Source: Protaetiibacter sp. SSC-01 (GTDB taxonomy: Bacteria > Actinomycetota > Actinomycetes > Actinomycetales > Microbacteriaceae). From it: a stretch of DNA of 64,000 bases. The stretch is from positions 1,302,001 through 1,366,000 of the forward strand of contig NZ_CP059987.1 in assembly GCF_014483895.1 (NCBI RefSeq). Direction: 5' to 3'. The position numbers were made by a program, and so were the translations under genes. This document shows, in pieces, positions 35,517 to 44,210 of this stretch (the stretch's first letter is position 1; each line of letters opens with the position of its first letter). Below the pieces are notes generated by a model. It searched no databases. It saw only the letters and a program-made list of their open reading frames with translations, and was not told where the DNA came from.

Positions 35517-35737
35517 CCATCGACTGGTTGGCGTTCTTCACGGTCGTCATCGCATCCCTCGTGTCGGCGTGCCTCGTCGTGACGCTCTTCTCCCTCGGTC
35601 TGCGTCTCGGCGACGGCAAGGCGGCCTGGCGTCGCCCCGTGTCGGTCACGATGTTCGTGCTGTGCGGCATCGCCGTCGTCTTCGGGCTCTACCTCATCGT
35701 GGGCGACCATCTCATGGTGCTCTTCGGCGCCGCCTGA
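35513..35737 (+). CDS. Small two-TM protein coupled to the phosphate transporter
   Basis: A 74-residue protein with two hydrophobic helices (about 5-27, LAFFTVVIASLVSACLVVTL; and 45-68, VTMFVLCGIAVVFGLYLIV). ATG 35513 overlaps the pit stop by 4 bases, implying coupled translation at similar levels. It may be an accessory subunit; no known family is recognised. It could easily be missed because of its size. Confidence 0.78.
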   Translation: MTIDWLAFFTVVIASLVSACLVVTLFSLGLRLGDGKAAWRRPVSVTMFVLCGIAVVFGLYLIVGDHLMVLFGAA

Positions 35738-35847
35738 TCGCTCATCCGAGCCGACCGACGGGGCCCGCGCGCTCGGACGCGCCCCGCGGGGCGCACATGC
35801 GCACGCCGACATAGACTCGCATCACACCCCATCGAAGGAGATGCGCG

Positions 35848-37389
35848 ATGTCCGACACGACCGGTCTGACCGCCTCCGAGCAGTTCATGGTCGTCGAGGG
35901 CGACCACATCACGACGGGCCCCGATCGGGCTCGCGAACTGCTCGCAGGCGACGGCCCCACCCGCACCGAATCCGACTCCCTCGGGAGCTTCGAGATCCCC
36001 GCCGACGTGTACTGGGGGATCCATACCGCGAGGGCGCTCGAGAACTTCCCGATCACGCGCCGCGCGATCTCGAACTACCCCGACCTCATCCGGGCCCTTG
36101 CGCGCGTCAAGCAGGCCGCGGCACGCGCCAACCGCGAGATCGGCGTGCTCGACGCGACGAAGGCCGAGGTCATCGACCGGGTGTGCGAGCGCATCGTCGC
36201 GGGGGAGCTGCACGACCAGTTCGTCGTCGGCGTCATCCAGGGCGGCGCCGGCACGAGCACCAACATGAACACCAACGAGGTCATCGCGAACGCGTGCCTC
36301 GAGGAGCTCGGCTACGAGAAGGGCGACTACGCCCACCTGCACCCGATCGACGACGTCAACCGCAGCCAGTCGACGAACGACGTCTACCCGACGGCCATCA
36401 AGCTCGCGATGGTGTTCAGCCTGCAGCGCCTGCTCGCCGAGCACGTGCTGCTCACGGCGAGCTTCCGCGCGAAGGGACGCGAGTTCGCCCACGTGCTCAA
36501 GGTCGGCCGCACGCAGCTGCAGGACGCCGTGCCGATGACGCTCGGTCAGGAGTTCGCGGGCTTCGCGACGACCCTCGCCGAGGACCACGACCGTCTCTCC
36601 GAGGTGGTCAAGTGGCTCAACGAGATCAACATGGGCGCGACGGCGATCGGCACGGGCATCACGGCCGACCCGCGCTACGCGGAGGCCGTGCGACGCCACC
36701 TCGAGGAGGTCACGGGCATCCCGCAGGAGACGGCGCCCGACCTCATCGAGGCCACCGCCGACGCGGGCATCTTCATGACCCTCTCGGGCACGCTCAAGCG
36801 CGCGGCGGTCAAGCTCTCGAAGATCTGCAACGACCTGCGCCTGCTCTCGTCGGGCCCCCAGGCCGGGCTCGGCGAGATCCACCTGCCCGCGCGCCAGGCG
36901 GGGTCGTCGATCATGCCCGGCAAGGTCAACCCCGTCATCCCCGAGGTCGTCAACCAGGTCGCCTTCAGCGTCATCGGCGCGGATGCGACGGTCACGGCGG
37001 CAGCGGAGGCCGGGCAGCTGCAGCTCAACGCGTTCGAGCCGGTCATCGCGCACTCGCTCCTGCAGTCGCTCTCGTGGATGACGAACGCGTGCCGCACGCT
37101 GCGCGTCAACTGCGTCGACGGCATCACGGCCAACGAGTCGCGGCTCGCGGGCCAGGTGGCGTCGAGCGTCGGCGTCGTCACGGCGCTCACGCCGTACATC
37201 GGCTACACGGAGGCGGCGGCGCTCGCCCACACCGCCCTCACGACGAACGAGTCGATCGCCGACCTCGTCGTGGGTCGCGGGCTCATGGCGCGTGACGACG
37301 TCGAGCGCGTGCTCTCGCCCGAGCGGCTCTCGGGCATCGTGCCGCCGACCGGGGCGATCCCCGTCGTCGTCGGCAAGATCGTCGAGTAG
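35848..37389 (+). CDS. aspA: Aspartate ammonia-lyase
   Basis: It catalyses L-aspartate to fumarate plus ammonia. The 513-residue protein belongs to the fumarase/aspartase superfamily with signature GSSIMPGKVNPVIPEVVNQV (about residues 352-371, mobile Ser loop). It also shows GGAGTSTNMNTNEVIAN (about residue 131) and QSTNDVYPTAIK (about 172). The block GRTQLQDAVPMTLGQEF and the overall pattern favour aspartase over fumarase. The N-terminus is about 40 residues longer than E. coli AspA. ATG 35848 follows GAAGGAG; TAGACT at 35812-35817 could be the -10. Confidence 0.9.
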   Translation: MSDTTGLTASEQFMVVEGDHITTGPDRARELLAGDGPTRTESDSLGSFEIPADVYWGIHTARALENFPITRRAISNYPDLIRALARVKQAAARANREIGVLDATKAEVIDRVCERIVAGELHDQFVVGVIQGGAGTSTNMNTNEVIANACLEELGYEKGDYAHLHPIDDVNRSQSTNDVYPTAIKLAMVFSLQRLLAEHVLLTASFRAKGREFAHVLKVGRTQLQDAVPMTLGQEFAGFATTLAEDHDRLSEVVKWLNEINMGATAIGTGITADPRYAEAVRRHLEEVTGIPQETAPDLIEATADAGIFMTLSGTLKRAAVKLSKICNDLRLLSSGPQAGLGEIHLPARQAGSSIMPGKVNPVIPEVVNQVAFSVIGADATVTAAAEAGQLQLNAFEPVIAHSLLQSLSWMTNACRTLRVNCVDGITANESRLAGQVASSVGVVTALTPYIGYTEAAALAHTALTTNESIADLVVGRGLMARDDVERVLSPERLSGIVPPTGAIPVVVGKIVE

Positions 37390-37410
37390 CGGATCGGGCG
37401 GGCGCGCGGC

Positions 37411-37572
37411 TCAGGCTGGACGCTCGTCGTCGAGGGGGACGTCCTCGTCGTCGTCCTCCTCGATCCGCTCCTCGGGATCGATCGTCGGCGGGGGAGAGGG
37501 CTCCTCCTCCTCGAGCGGGACGGGGCGCTCGTCGTCGAGGTTGGGCTCGTAGTCGATGCCTTCGCGGTCCAT
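37411..37572 (-). CDS. Small very acidic protein
   Basis: A 53-residue protein from ATG 37572, preceded by AAGGAGAG at good spacing. More than a third of the residues are Asp or Glu (for example ERIEEDDDEDVPLDDERP). There is no Cys, signal or membrane segment. It follows the LigD ligase gene in the same direction (18-base gap) and may be its last operon gene. The function is unknown. Confidence 0.65.
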   Translation of the reverse strand: MDREGIDYEPNLDDERPVPLEEEEPSPPPTIDPEERIEEDDDEDVPLDDERPA

Positions 37573-37589
37573 GCGTGCTCTCCTTCCCC

Positions 37590-39113
37590 TCATCCCATTG
37601 TGCTCTCCCACCGCACGTCGGCGGGGGACTTGTCGTGGCGCCAGCCGCGCCACACCGGATGCCGGAGACGCCCGTCGCCGGTCGCCTCGCTGTACTCGAC
37701 CTCGCCGACGAGCTCGGGGCGCACCCAGCGGGCGTCGCGGGCGTCGGCGGCGGGCACGCCCTCGATGCCCGGGGTCTTGCGAGCGAGGGCGTCGAGGCGC
37801 TTCCGCGCGGCCGTGAGGTCGCGGTCGCTGAATCCCGTGCCGACGCGGCCCGCGTAGCGCAGGCTCCCGTGCCCGTCGGGCACGGCGAGCAGGAGCGACC
37901 CGATCGTGTCGGCGCGCGCCCCGTTACCGGGACGCCAGCCCGCCACGACGACCTCCTGCGCGAGGGTGTGCCGGAACTTGAGCCAGTCGCGGCTGCGTCG
38001 GCCCTCGCGGTAGGGCGAGTCGACGCGCTTCGCCATGACGCCCTCGAGCCCCAGCTCACGACTCGTCGCGAGGGCGGCCTCGAGGTCGTCGCCCGCGTCC
38101 GGCGGGACCTTCACGAGGTCGTTCTCACGCACGAGCTTCGCGAGGCGCGCACGGCGGTCGGCGTAGGGGAGCGACGTGAGAGAGCGGCCCGCCTCCTCGA
38201 TGACGTCGAACGCGAAGAACTGCACCCCGACGGCCTTGCGGGCTCGCTCGACGTCGCGCGGGTTGGTGAGCCCCGCCCGCTGCTGGATGCGCGAGAAACG
38301 CGGCACGCCGTCGTCGTCGGGCGCCACGATCTCGCCGTCGAGCACGGCGTCGCCCCGCACGGCCTCGGCGAGCACGGAGAGCTCGGGGAACGTCGGCGTG
38401 AGGTCGAGGCCGTTGCGCGAGGTGAGCGTGACCTCGTCGCCCGAGACGCGCGCGACGGCGCGGAAGCCGTCCCACTTCATCTCGAAGCGCCATCCGTCGC
38501 TCCCCGCGAGCTCGGAGGGCTCGGCGGCCGTCGCGAGCATGGGGTGCACCATTCCCGCGCTCTGCTTGCGCGAGCCGACGACCGTCTTGCCGCGGCGGAG
38601 GCCCCGCCCCGCGGACGTCGACGGCGGCTTGCGGTAGGGCTTCGCGTCGTCGTGCTCGGGGTGGGGCGTCTGGTCCTTCATGAGGTGGATGAGCCACTGC
38701 GGTTTGGCGTCGTCGCCGCCCGTGCGGATGAGGGCGAGCCGGTGCGAGCCGTGGTTGCGACCGTGGATGGTCACGATGACCTCCTCGCCCTCGCGCCACT
38801 TCTCGAGCTCGTACGTGCCCGTGTCCCAGATCGTCACGGTGCCGGCGCCGTACTCGCCCTTCGGGATCGTGCCCTCGAACGAGCCGTACTCGATCGGGTG
38901 GTCCTCGGTCTGCACGGCGAGGCGGTTCTTCCCGGGGTCGGTGGGCAGGCCCTTCGGGATGGCCCACGAGACGAGCACGCCCTCGTGCTCGAGGCGGAAG
39001 TCGTGATGCAGGCGCGTCGCGTGGTGCTCCTGGATGACGAACATCGGCTCGTCGGCGTCGCCCGCCTCGCGCCCGCCGCCCATGGGCTCGGGCGTCTTCC
39101 CCGCGTCGCGCAT
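37590..39113 (-). CDS. ligD: LigD phosphoesterase and ATP-dependent ligase domains (frame-shifted from Pol)
   Basis: This is the C-terminal part of the NHEJ ligase LigD. The 507 residues hold the 3'-phosphoesterase domain (FVIQEHHATRLHHDFRLEHE, about 25-45) and the ligase domain. The adenylation motif is MKWDGFRAVARVSG (Lys about 215), with later motifs VLDGEIVAPDDD and EGVMAKRVDSPYREGRRSRDW. The ATG at 39113 has no ribosome site. The frame stays open upstream, where residues EVDERLGTYRS match the normal start of the PE domain, overlapping the Pol stop. That suggests a one-base frameshift splitting a fused gene. Confidence 0.85.
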   Translation of the reverse strand: MRDAGKTPEPMGGGREAGDADEPMFVIQEHHATRLHHDFRLEHEGVLVSWAIPKGLPTDPGKNRLAVQTEDHPIEYGSFEGTIPKGEYGAGTVTIWDTGTYELEKWREGEEVIVTIHGRNHGSHRLALIRTGGDDAKPQWLIHLMKDQTPHPEHDDAKPYRKPPSTSAGRGLRRGKTVVGSRKQSAGMVHPMLATAAEPSELAGSDGWRFEMKWDGFRAVARVSGDEVTLTSRNGLDLTPTFPELSVLAEAVRGDAVLDGEIVAPDDDGVPRFSRIQQRAGLTNPRDVERARKAVGVQFFAFDVIEEAGRSLTSLPYADRRARLAKLVRENDLVKVPPDAGDDLEAALATSRELGLEGVMAKRVDSPYREGRRSRDWLKFRHTLAQEVVVAGWRPGNGARADTIGSLLLAVPDGHGSLRYAGRVGTGFSDRDLTAARKRLDALARKTPGIEGVPAADARDARWVRPELVGEVEYSEATGDGRLRHPVWRGWRHDKSPADVRWESTMG

Positions 39114-39144
39114 CGAGCGGTAGGTGCCGAGGCGCTCGTCGACC

Positions 39145-40065
39145 TCAGTCCCGAGGTGGGTGGCTCGCCGAGAGTTCGGCGAGCGGATCCCCCTTCTTCG
39201 CGAGGCGCTCGAGCACCTCGCCGAACTCGAGCTGACGGAGGTTCGGCGAGAGCAGCTCCCGCCACGTGCGCGGCGCCGCGACCGTCGGGCGGAGCCGCCC
39301 GCGCAGCGAGTACGGCACGATCGTCGTCTTCGAGCCGTTGTTCTGGCTCCAGTCGAGCAGCACCTTCCCGCCGCGCAGCGACTTCTTCATGTCGCTCACG
39401 ACGAGGTCCGGGTGGTCGGCCTCGAGCGAGCGTGCGAGCTCGTGCGCGATCGCCGACACCTGGTCGCTCGACTGCTTCCCGTCGAGCGCGGCGTACAGGT
39501 GGATGCCCTTGCTGCCGCTCGTGACGGGCAGCGGGTCGAGGCCGATGTCCTTCAGGATGTCGCGTACGAGCTTCGCGACCTCGACGCACTCGGGCAGCCC
39601 CGCGCCCTCGCCCGGGTCGAGGTCGAGCACGAGCCGGTCGGGGTTGCGGCGCGTGCCGCCGCGCCCGAAACGCCACTGCGGCACGTGCAGCTCGAGCGCG
39701 TTCTGCTGGGCGAGCCACACGAGCGTCGGCAGGTCGTTGATGAGCGGGTACGTGTTGACGTGGTCGCTGTGCTGGATCTCGCGCCGTGCGATCCACGAGG
39801 GCGCCGAGTCGGGCAGGTTCTTCTCGAAGAACACCTGCCCGGGCTTCTCCGAGGTGCCGACGCCGGACACCCAGCGTTTGCGCGTCGCGGGTCGGTCCTT
39901 CGCGTGCGGGATGAGGAAGTCCGCGACGCGCGTGTAGTAGTCGATGACCTCGGCCTTGGTCGTCCCGGTCTCCGGGTACAGCACCTTGTCGAGGCTCGTG
40001 ATGCGCAGGCGGTGGCCGCCGACGCTCACGTACTGCTCCGCGTTCCGATCGCTCGGGGGTGTCAT
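39145..40065 (-). CDS. ligD: LigD polymerase (primase-polymerase) domain
   Basis: This is the N-terminal polymerase part of LigD, 306 residues. It adds ribo- or deoxynucleotides at double-strand break ends in non-homologous end joining. Visible blocks are LRITSLDKVLYPETGTTKAE, VLDLDPGEGAGLPE (catalytic Asp pair), TSGSKGIHLYAAL and DWSQNNGSKTTIVPYSLRG. The frame ends at TGA 39145-39147, in the middle of the linker to the phosphoesterase domain. The following domains continue in the +1 frame. It is divergent from ku with a 75-bp spacer. Confidence 0.9.
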   Translation of the reverse strand: MTPPSDRNAEQYVSVGGHRLRITSLDKVLYPETGTTKAEVIDYYTRVADFLIPHAKDRPATRKRWVSGVGTSEKPGQVFFEKNLPDSAPSWIARREIQHSDHVNTYPLINDLPTLVWLAQQNALELHVPQWRFGRGGTRRNPDRLVLDLDPGEGAGLPECVEVAKLVRDILKDIGLDPLPVTSGSKGIHLYAALDGKQSSDQVSAIAHELARSLEADHPDLVVSDMKKSLRGGKVLLDWSQNNGSKTTIVPYSLRGRLRPTVAAPRTWRELLSPNLRQLEFGEVLERLAKKGDPLAELSASHPPRD

Positions 40066-40140
40066 CCGGGCACCCTATCCCGCGCTCCACGGGCCGACAA
40101 TGGGGTTCCCAGCGGGGGCGCGGGGGACGACAATGACGGG

Positions 40141-41097
40141 ATGCGCTCGATCTGGAAGGGCTCGCTGAGCTTCGGCCTCGTGAACGTGCCGGTGAAGCTC
40201 TACTCGGCCACCGAGGACCACGACGTGCCGCTGCACCAGGTGCACGACAAGGACGGCGGGCGCATCCGCTACAAGCGCGTGTGCGAGATCGACGGGGAGA
40301 CCGTCGACTACGAGCACATCCAGAAGGCGTACGTGGACGGCGACCAGACGGTCGTGCTGACGGCCGACGACTTCGCGGCGCTGCCCGTGGAGCGCTCGCG
40401 CGACATCGACGTCGTCGAGTTCGTGCCGACCGAGCAGATCGATCCGATCATGTTCGAGAAGAGCTACTACCTCTCGCCCGACTCGAAGTCGACGAAGGCC
40501 TACGTGCTGCTCATGCGCACGCTCGAGGAGTCCGACCGTACGGCGATCGTCAAGTTCGCGCTGCGCCAGAAGACGCGCCTCGCCGCCCTGAGGGTGCGCG
40601 ACGGGGTGCTCATGTTGCAGACGCTCCTGTGGGACGACGAGGTGCGCGAGGCACGTTTCCCCGAGCTCGACGAGACGCCGCGCATCTCCGAGTCCGAGCT
40701 CAAGATGTCGAAGCAGCTCGTCGAGAGCTTCGCATCCGACTTCACGCCCGAGAAGTTCACCGACGACTACCAGGAGCAGCTGCGCACGCTCGTCGAGGCG
40801 AAGCTCGAGCAGGGCGACGCCCTCGACACGGAGGCGACCTTCGGCCGCGAGACGGAGGAGGGCGGCGAGGTGCTCGACCTCATGGAGGCGCTCAAGCGCT
40901 CCGTCGAGAAGCGCCGCGGCGGCGATGCGCCGGCGAAGAAGGCCCCGGCCAAGAAGGCCCCGGCGAAGAAGCCCGCGGCGAAGAAGGCGTCCTCGTCGTC
41001 GTCGAGCTCGACGAAGAAGGCCCCGGCCACGAAGTCGACGACGGCGTCGAAGACCTCGACGAAGTCGGCGACCAAGAAGACCCGCAAGTCGGCCTGA
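40141..41097 (+). CDS. ku: Ku DNA end-binding protein
   Basis: Ku binds DNA double-strand ends and recruits LigD. The 318-residue protein has the bacterial Ku core from the first residues (SIWKGSLSFGLVNVPVKLYS) through IRYKRVCEIDGETVDYEHI to about residue 255. A Lys/Ala/Pro/Ser-rich tail of about 60 residues follows (KKAPAKKAPAKKPAAKK). Such basic tails in actinobacterial Ku proteins help DNA binding and sliding. ATG 40141 follows a short GA-rich stretch. It is divergent from ligD, the usual NHEJ pair. Confidence 0.96.
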   Translation: MRSIWKGSLSFGLVNVPVKLYSATEDHDVPLHQVHDKDGGRIRYKRVCEIDGETVDYEHIQKAYVDGDQTVVLTADDFAALPVERSRDIDVVEFVPTEQIDPIMFEKSYYLSPDSKSTKAYVLLMRTLEESDRTAIVKFALRQKTRLAALRVRDGVLMLQTLLWDDEVREARFPELDETPRISESELKMSKQLVESFASDFTPEKFTDDYQEQLRTLVEAKLEQGDALDTEATFGRETEEGGEVLDLMEALKRSVEKRRGGDAPAKKAPAKKAPAKKPAAKKASSSSSSSTKKAPATKSTTASKTSTKSATKKTRKSA

Positions 41098-41138
41098 CGA
41101 CGTCCGGCGACGCCGCGGCGAACTGGCATGCTGGGGAC

Positions 41139-41945
41139 GTGGAGCCCGTCGCCGTCGCCCGAGACCCGCGTGCGCTCATCGCGGCGTCGGGCGTCGCGGC
41201 ATCCGCTCTGCTGCTCTTCGGCTTCCAGCTGCCCGGCTGGGGTCACCTCGTGCTCGTCGCCTCGATCGTCTTCGCGTCGTGGGTCGACCGCGAGCTCTCC
41301 GTCGACCTCACCCTCGTCGGCGTCGGCATCGCGATCGTCTCGTCGACCTCGGTCGAGGCGGATGTGTCGTGGCCGTCGTTCTTCCGCATCGGCATCGTGC
41401 TCGCGCTCGCCGTGGCCGCGCCGTTCGTGCTCGACAGGTTCCTGCTGAGGCGGCGCGAGATCCGCTTCCCGTGGCGCAGCCGCGAGAAGAAGACGCGCCT
41501 CGAGATCGCCTACCTGTTCCTCGTGCCGTTCCTCGGCTGGCTCATCCTGCCGTTCTACTTCATCCGCTCGGGCGCCTACGCGAACTGGCCGCACATCACC
41601 GACGCATCCCAGCTCGGGCGCTTCTTCGTCGGCGTCAACGCGGTCGGCACGTGGGACGAGCTGTTCTTCATCTGCACGGTGTTCGCCCTGCTGCGCCGGC
41701 ACTTCCCGGTGTGGCAGGCGAACCTCGTGCAGGCCGTGATCTTCGTGTCGTTCCTGTGGGAGCTCGGCTACCGGGCGTGGGGACCGCTCCTGACGTTCCC
41801 CTTCGCCCTCCTGCAGGGGTACCTGTTCGCCCGCACGCGGTCGCTCGGGTACGTGCTCGCGGTGCACCTGCTGTTCGACGCGATCGTGTTCCTCGCGATC
41901 GTGCACGCGCACAACCCCGAGTGGATCCCGATCTTCATCTATTGA
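41139..41945 (+). CDS. Polytopic membrane protein, divergent CPBP-like
   Basis: A 268-residue protein with about eight helices, starting at GTG 41139 (GGGGAC upstream). The second half is organised like CPBP/CAAX-type proteins: GTWDELFFICTVFALLRRHF occupies the place of the EExxxR motif, and LAVHLLFDAIVFLAIVH the later His-containing helix. The usual Glu-Glu pair is Asp-Glu and the Arg is shifted, so protease activity is doubtful. It is 42 bases after ku. Confidence 0.65.
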   Translation: MEPVAVARDPRALIAASGVAASALLLFGFQLPGWGHLVLVASIVFASWVDRELSVDLTLVGVGIAIVSSTSVEADVSWPSFFRIGIVLALAVAAPFVLDRFLLRRREIRFPWRSREKKTRLEIAYLFLVPFLGWLILPFYFIRSGAYANWPHITDASQLGRFFVGVNAVGTWDELFFICTVFALLRRHFPVWQANLVQAVIFVSFLWELGYRAWGPLLTFPFALLQGYLFARTRSLGYVLAVHLLFDAIVFLAIVHAHNPEWIPIFIY

Positions 41946-41968
41946 CGGGCGGAGCCCGGGCGGCGCGG

Positions 41969-42235
41969 TCAGTGGTTGCGGATCATGTCCACGAGCTCGG
42001 ACTTCCTCTTGCCCGAGTAGCCCGAGATCCCGAGCTCCTTCGCGCGCGAGCGCAGCTCGGTCACCGTGCGGTCCTCGAGGTTCTCGGCCTTGCCCCCCTT
42101 GCGGCTGACCGACTTCTGGCCGCGGGAGGCGACGGCGTTCGAGATGCGCGCGGCCTTCTCCTTGCTGTTCCCCTTGTCGCGAAGCTCCTCGTAGAGCTCC
42201 GGCTTCTTGAGGGAGTTGTTCCGCGATCCAGGCAT
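41969..42235 (-). CDS. Rho N-terminal (SAP-like) domain protein
   Basis: An 88-residue basic protein. Residues about 54-88 form a Rho-N/SAP-like helical unit (TVTELRSRAKELGISGYSGK, then RKSELVDMIRNH). The N-terminal half is Lys-rich (NSLKKPELYEELRDKGNSKE, AARISNAVASRGQKS) and matches small stress-type proteins I recall under DUF7218. It probably binds nucleic acid. Its ATG shares a base with the upstream SDR stop (TGATG), so it is cotranscribed with that gene. Confidence 0.8.
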   Translation of the reverse strand: MPGSRNNSLKKPELYEELRDKGNSKEKAARISNAVASRGQKSVSRKGGKAENLEDRTVTELRSRAKELGISGYSGKRKSELVDMIRNH

Positions 42236-43116
42236 CAGAGCCCCTTTCCGCCCGTCACGGGCACGATCGCCCCCGATACGTAGGAGTTCTCGGGGGAGGC
42301 GAGGAAGACGTAGGCGTGCGCGAGCTCCGCCGGCTGACCGGCGCGGCCGAGCGGTGTGTCCTGGCCGAACTCCGGCAGCGACTCGGGCCAGCTCGTCGCG
42401 GGGATGAGCGGCGTCCAGATCGGCCCCGGCGCGACCGCGTTGACGCGGATGCCGCGGCCTCCCAGCTGCTGCGCGAGCGCCTTCGTGAAGGCCACCTGGG
42501 CTGCCTTCGTCATGGCGTAGTCGATGAGCTTGGGCGAGGGGTTGAAGGCCTGGATCGACGACGTCGTGATGATCGAGGCGCCCGGCTTGAGGTGCGGGAT
42601 CGCCGCTCGCGCGATCCACATCGGCGCGAACAGGTTGGTGTCGAAGACGCGCTCGATCTCGCGCGTCGGGATGTTCTCGAGCCCGTCGCGGTTCTCCTGG
42701 TAGGCCGCGTTCAGCACGAGGATGTCGAGCCCGCCGAGTTCCGAGATCGTGCGGTCGACGAGCGCGTTGCACTCGTCCTCCGAGCGCACGTCGCCCGCGT
42801 AGCGGCACGCCTTGCGCCCGGCCTTCTCGATCCACGAGGCCGTCTCGACGGCGTCGTCCTCCTCCTCGGGGAGGTAGGAGATCGCGACGTCGGCGCCCTC
42901 GCGGGCGAACGCGATGGCGACGGCCCGACCGATGCCGGAGTCGCCGCCCGTGATGAGGGCGCGCATGCCCTCGAGCCGACCCGACCCGCGGTAGCTCTCC
43001 TCGCCGTGGTCGGGCGTGGGCTCCGTGCGCGAGGTGAGGCCGGGCTGCTCCTGCTCCTGCGGGCGGAACCCGTCGGACGGGAAGCGGGTCGCGGGGTTGA
43101 TCAGTTCGTCGCTCAT
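42235..43116 (-). CDS. SDR oxidoreductase, general-stress (YghA/GsiB39-like) type
   Basis: A 293-residue NAD(P)-dependent short-chain dehydrogenase. An about 45-residue N-terminal extension (rich in Gln, Pro and Glu) precedes the Rossmann fold. The cofactor motif is ALITGGDSGIGRAVAIAF (about residue 53), with YAGDV, LVLNAAYQE and the catalytic Tyr-x-x-x-Lys in DYAMTKAAQVAFTKALA. The extension plus GGDSGIGRA is typical of the stress-induced YghA/YdaD group. It is cotranscribed with a small Rho-N-like gene. The substrate is unknown. Confidence 0.88.
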   Translation of the reverse strand: MSDELINPATRFPSDGFRPQEQEQPGLTSRTEPTPDHGEESYRGSGRLEGMRALITGGDSGIGRAVAIAFAREGADVAISYLPEEEDDAVETASWIEKAGRKACRYAGDVRSEDECNALVDRTISELGGLDILVLNAAYQENRDGLENIPTREIERVFDTNLFAPMWIARAAIPHLKPGASIITTSSIQAFNPSPKLIDYAMTKAAQVAFTKALAQQLGGRGIRVNAVAPGPIWTPLIPATSWPESLPEFGQDTPLGRAGQPAELAHAYVFLASPENSYVSGAIVPVTGGKGL

Positions 43117-43178
43117 GACACCAGCCGACCCCCGGCGAGTCGATGCCTCAAGGGGGTTCCGCATCCCCCGGGTGCGTG

Positions 43179-44210
43179 CTAGCCGTGGACTCCCGGGCGT
43201 CCCGCGCCGTCGTCGCGGGCCTCCTCGAGGATGCGGCGGGCGGCGGCGACGTCCTCGTCGCGCTGACGGGCGATCCAGTGGTCGCGCGTCACGTCGCGCG
43301 CCGGGAGGCGGATGCTCTCGGTCGCGTCGATGCCGCGCGCGAGCTGGCGCAGGCGCACGAACTCCGCGTCGAGCTCGGCGCCCGCGACGAGCGCGAGGTT
43401 CGTGATGTAGCCCCACAGCAGCGCGACCAGCAGCGTTCCGATCGACCCGTAGAGGGCGCCGTACGCGCCGACGATCGTCACGTAGAGCGCGTACCCGCCC
43501 GTCGCGACCGCCCACGTGCCGATCGCGAAGAGCGTGCCGACGCTGACCCACACGATCCGTTCGTGCCGCACGTTGGGGGTGAGCGCGTAGAGCGTCGCGA
43601 CGAACAGGAGTGCGAGCAGCACGAGCAACGGCCACCGCGCCCAGTTCCACACCGTCGCGGCGATCGGCGCGAGGCCGCGTCGGCCCAGGATGTCCTCTGT
43701 CGCCGAGGGCGTCGCGAGCAGAGCGAGCACGATCGTGGTCGCGAGCACCAGGAGCAGCACCGCGACGAGCAGCATGCGCCCCCGGAACGCCCAGAACGGC
43801 CGGCCCTCCTGCACCTCGTAGACCGCGTTGACCGCGCGCCCGAAGGCCGTGGCGTAGCCGGACGCCGTCCACAGCAGCAGGATGAGCGCGACAGCGAGCG
43901 CGATCCCCGCGTTCTCGAGCCCCAGGAGCTCCTCGAGGGGCGCCGCGAGCGTGTCGGCGATGTCGGCGGGCAGGAGCGTGCCCGCGAAGGCCACGAGGTC
44001 CTGCACGGCCCGCTTGCGGTCCGCGGCGAGCGCGAACCCGGATGCGAGGGCGAGCGCCGCGGGGAACGCCGCGAGCGTCGTGAAGAACGTGAGCGCTGCG
44101 GCGGCGTCGATGCCGCGGTGACGCACGAAGCCGTGCCACGCCCGCACGACCGCGACGCGCCAGCTGCCGCGGGGGAGCGTGGCCTTGCGGGGACGGGCCG
44201 ACGCCTCCAT
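43179..44210 (-). CDS. YihY/BrkB-family membrane protein
   Basis: A 343-residue protein of the YihY/virulence factor BrkB family. Signatures are HRGIDAAAALTFFTTLAAFP (residues 33-52), ILLLWTASGYATAFGRAVNAV with VYEVQEGRPFW, and a late GSIGTLLVALLWGYITNLAL. Six membrane helices are predicted. The family is often called ribonuclease BN-like, but that assignment is historical and not supported here. ATG 44210 shares its first base with the previous stop (TGATG). Confidence 0.92.
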   Translation of the reverse strand: MEASARPRKATLPRGSWRVAVVRAWHGFVRHRGIDAAAALTFFTTLAAFPAALALASGFALAADRKRAVQDLVAFAGTLLPADIADTLAAPLEELLGLENAGIALAVALILLLWTASGYATAFGRAVNAVYEVQEGRPFWAFRGRMLLVAVLLLVLATTIVLALLATPSATEDILGRRGLAPIAATVWNWARWPLLVLLALLFVATLYALTPNVRHERIVWVSVGTLFAIGTWAVATGGYALYVTIVGAYGALYGSIGTLLVALLWGYITNLALVAGAELDAEFVRLRQLARGIDATESIRLPARDVTRDHWIARQRDEDVAAARRILEEARDDGAGRPGVHG

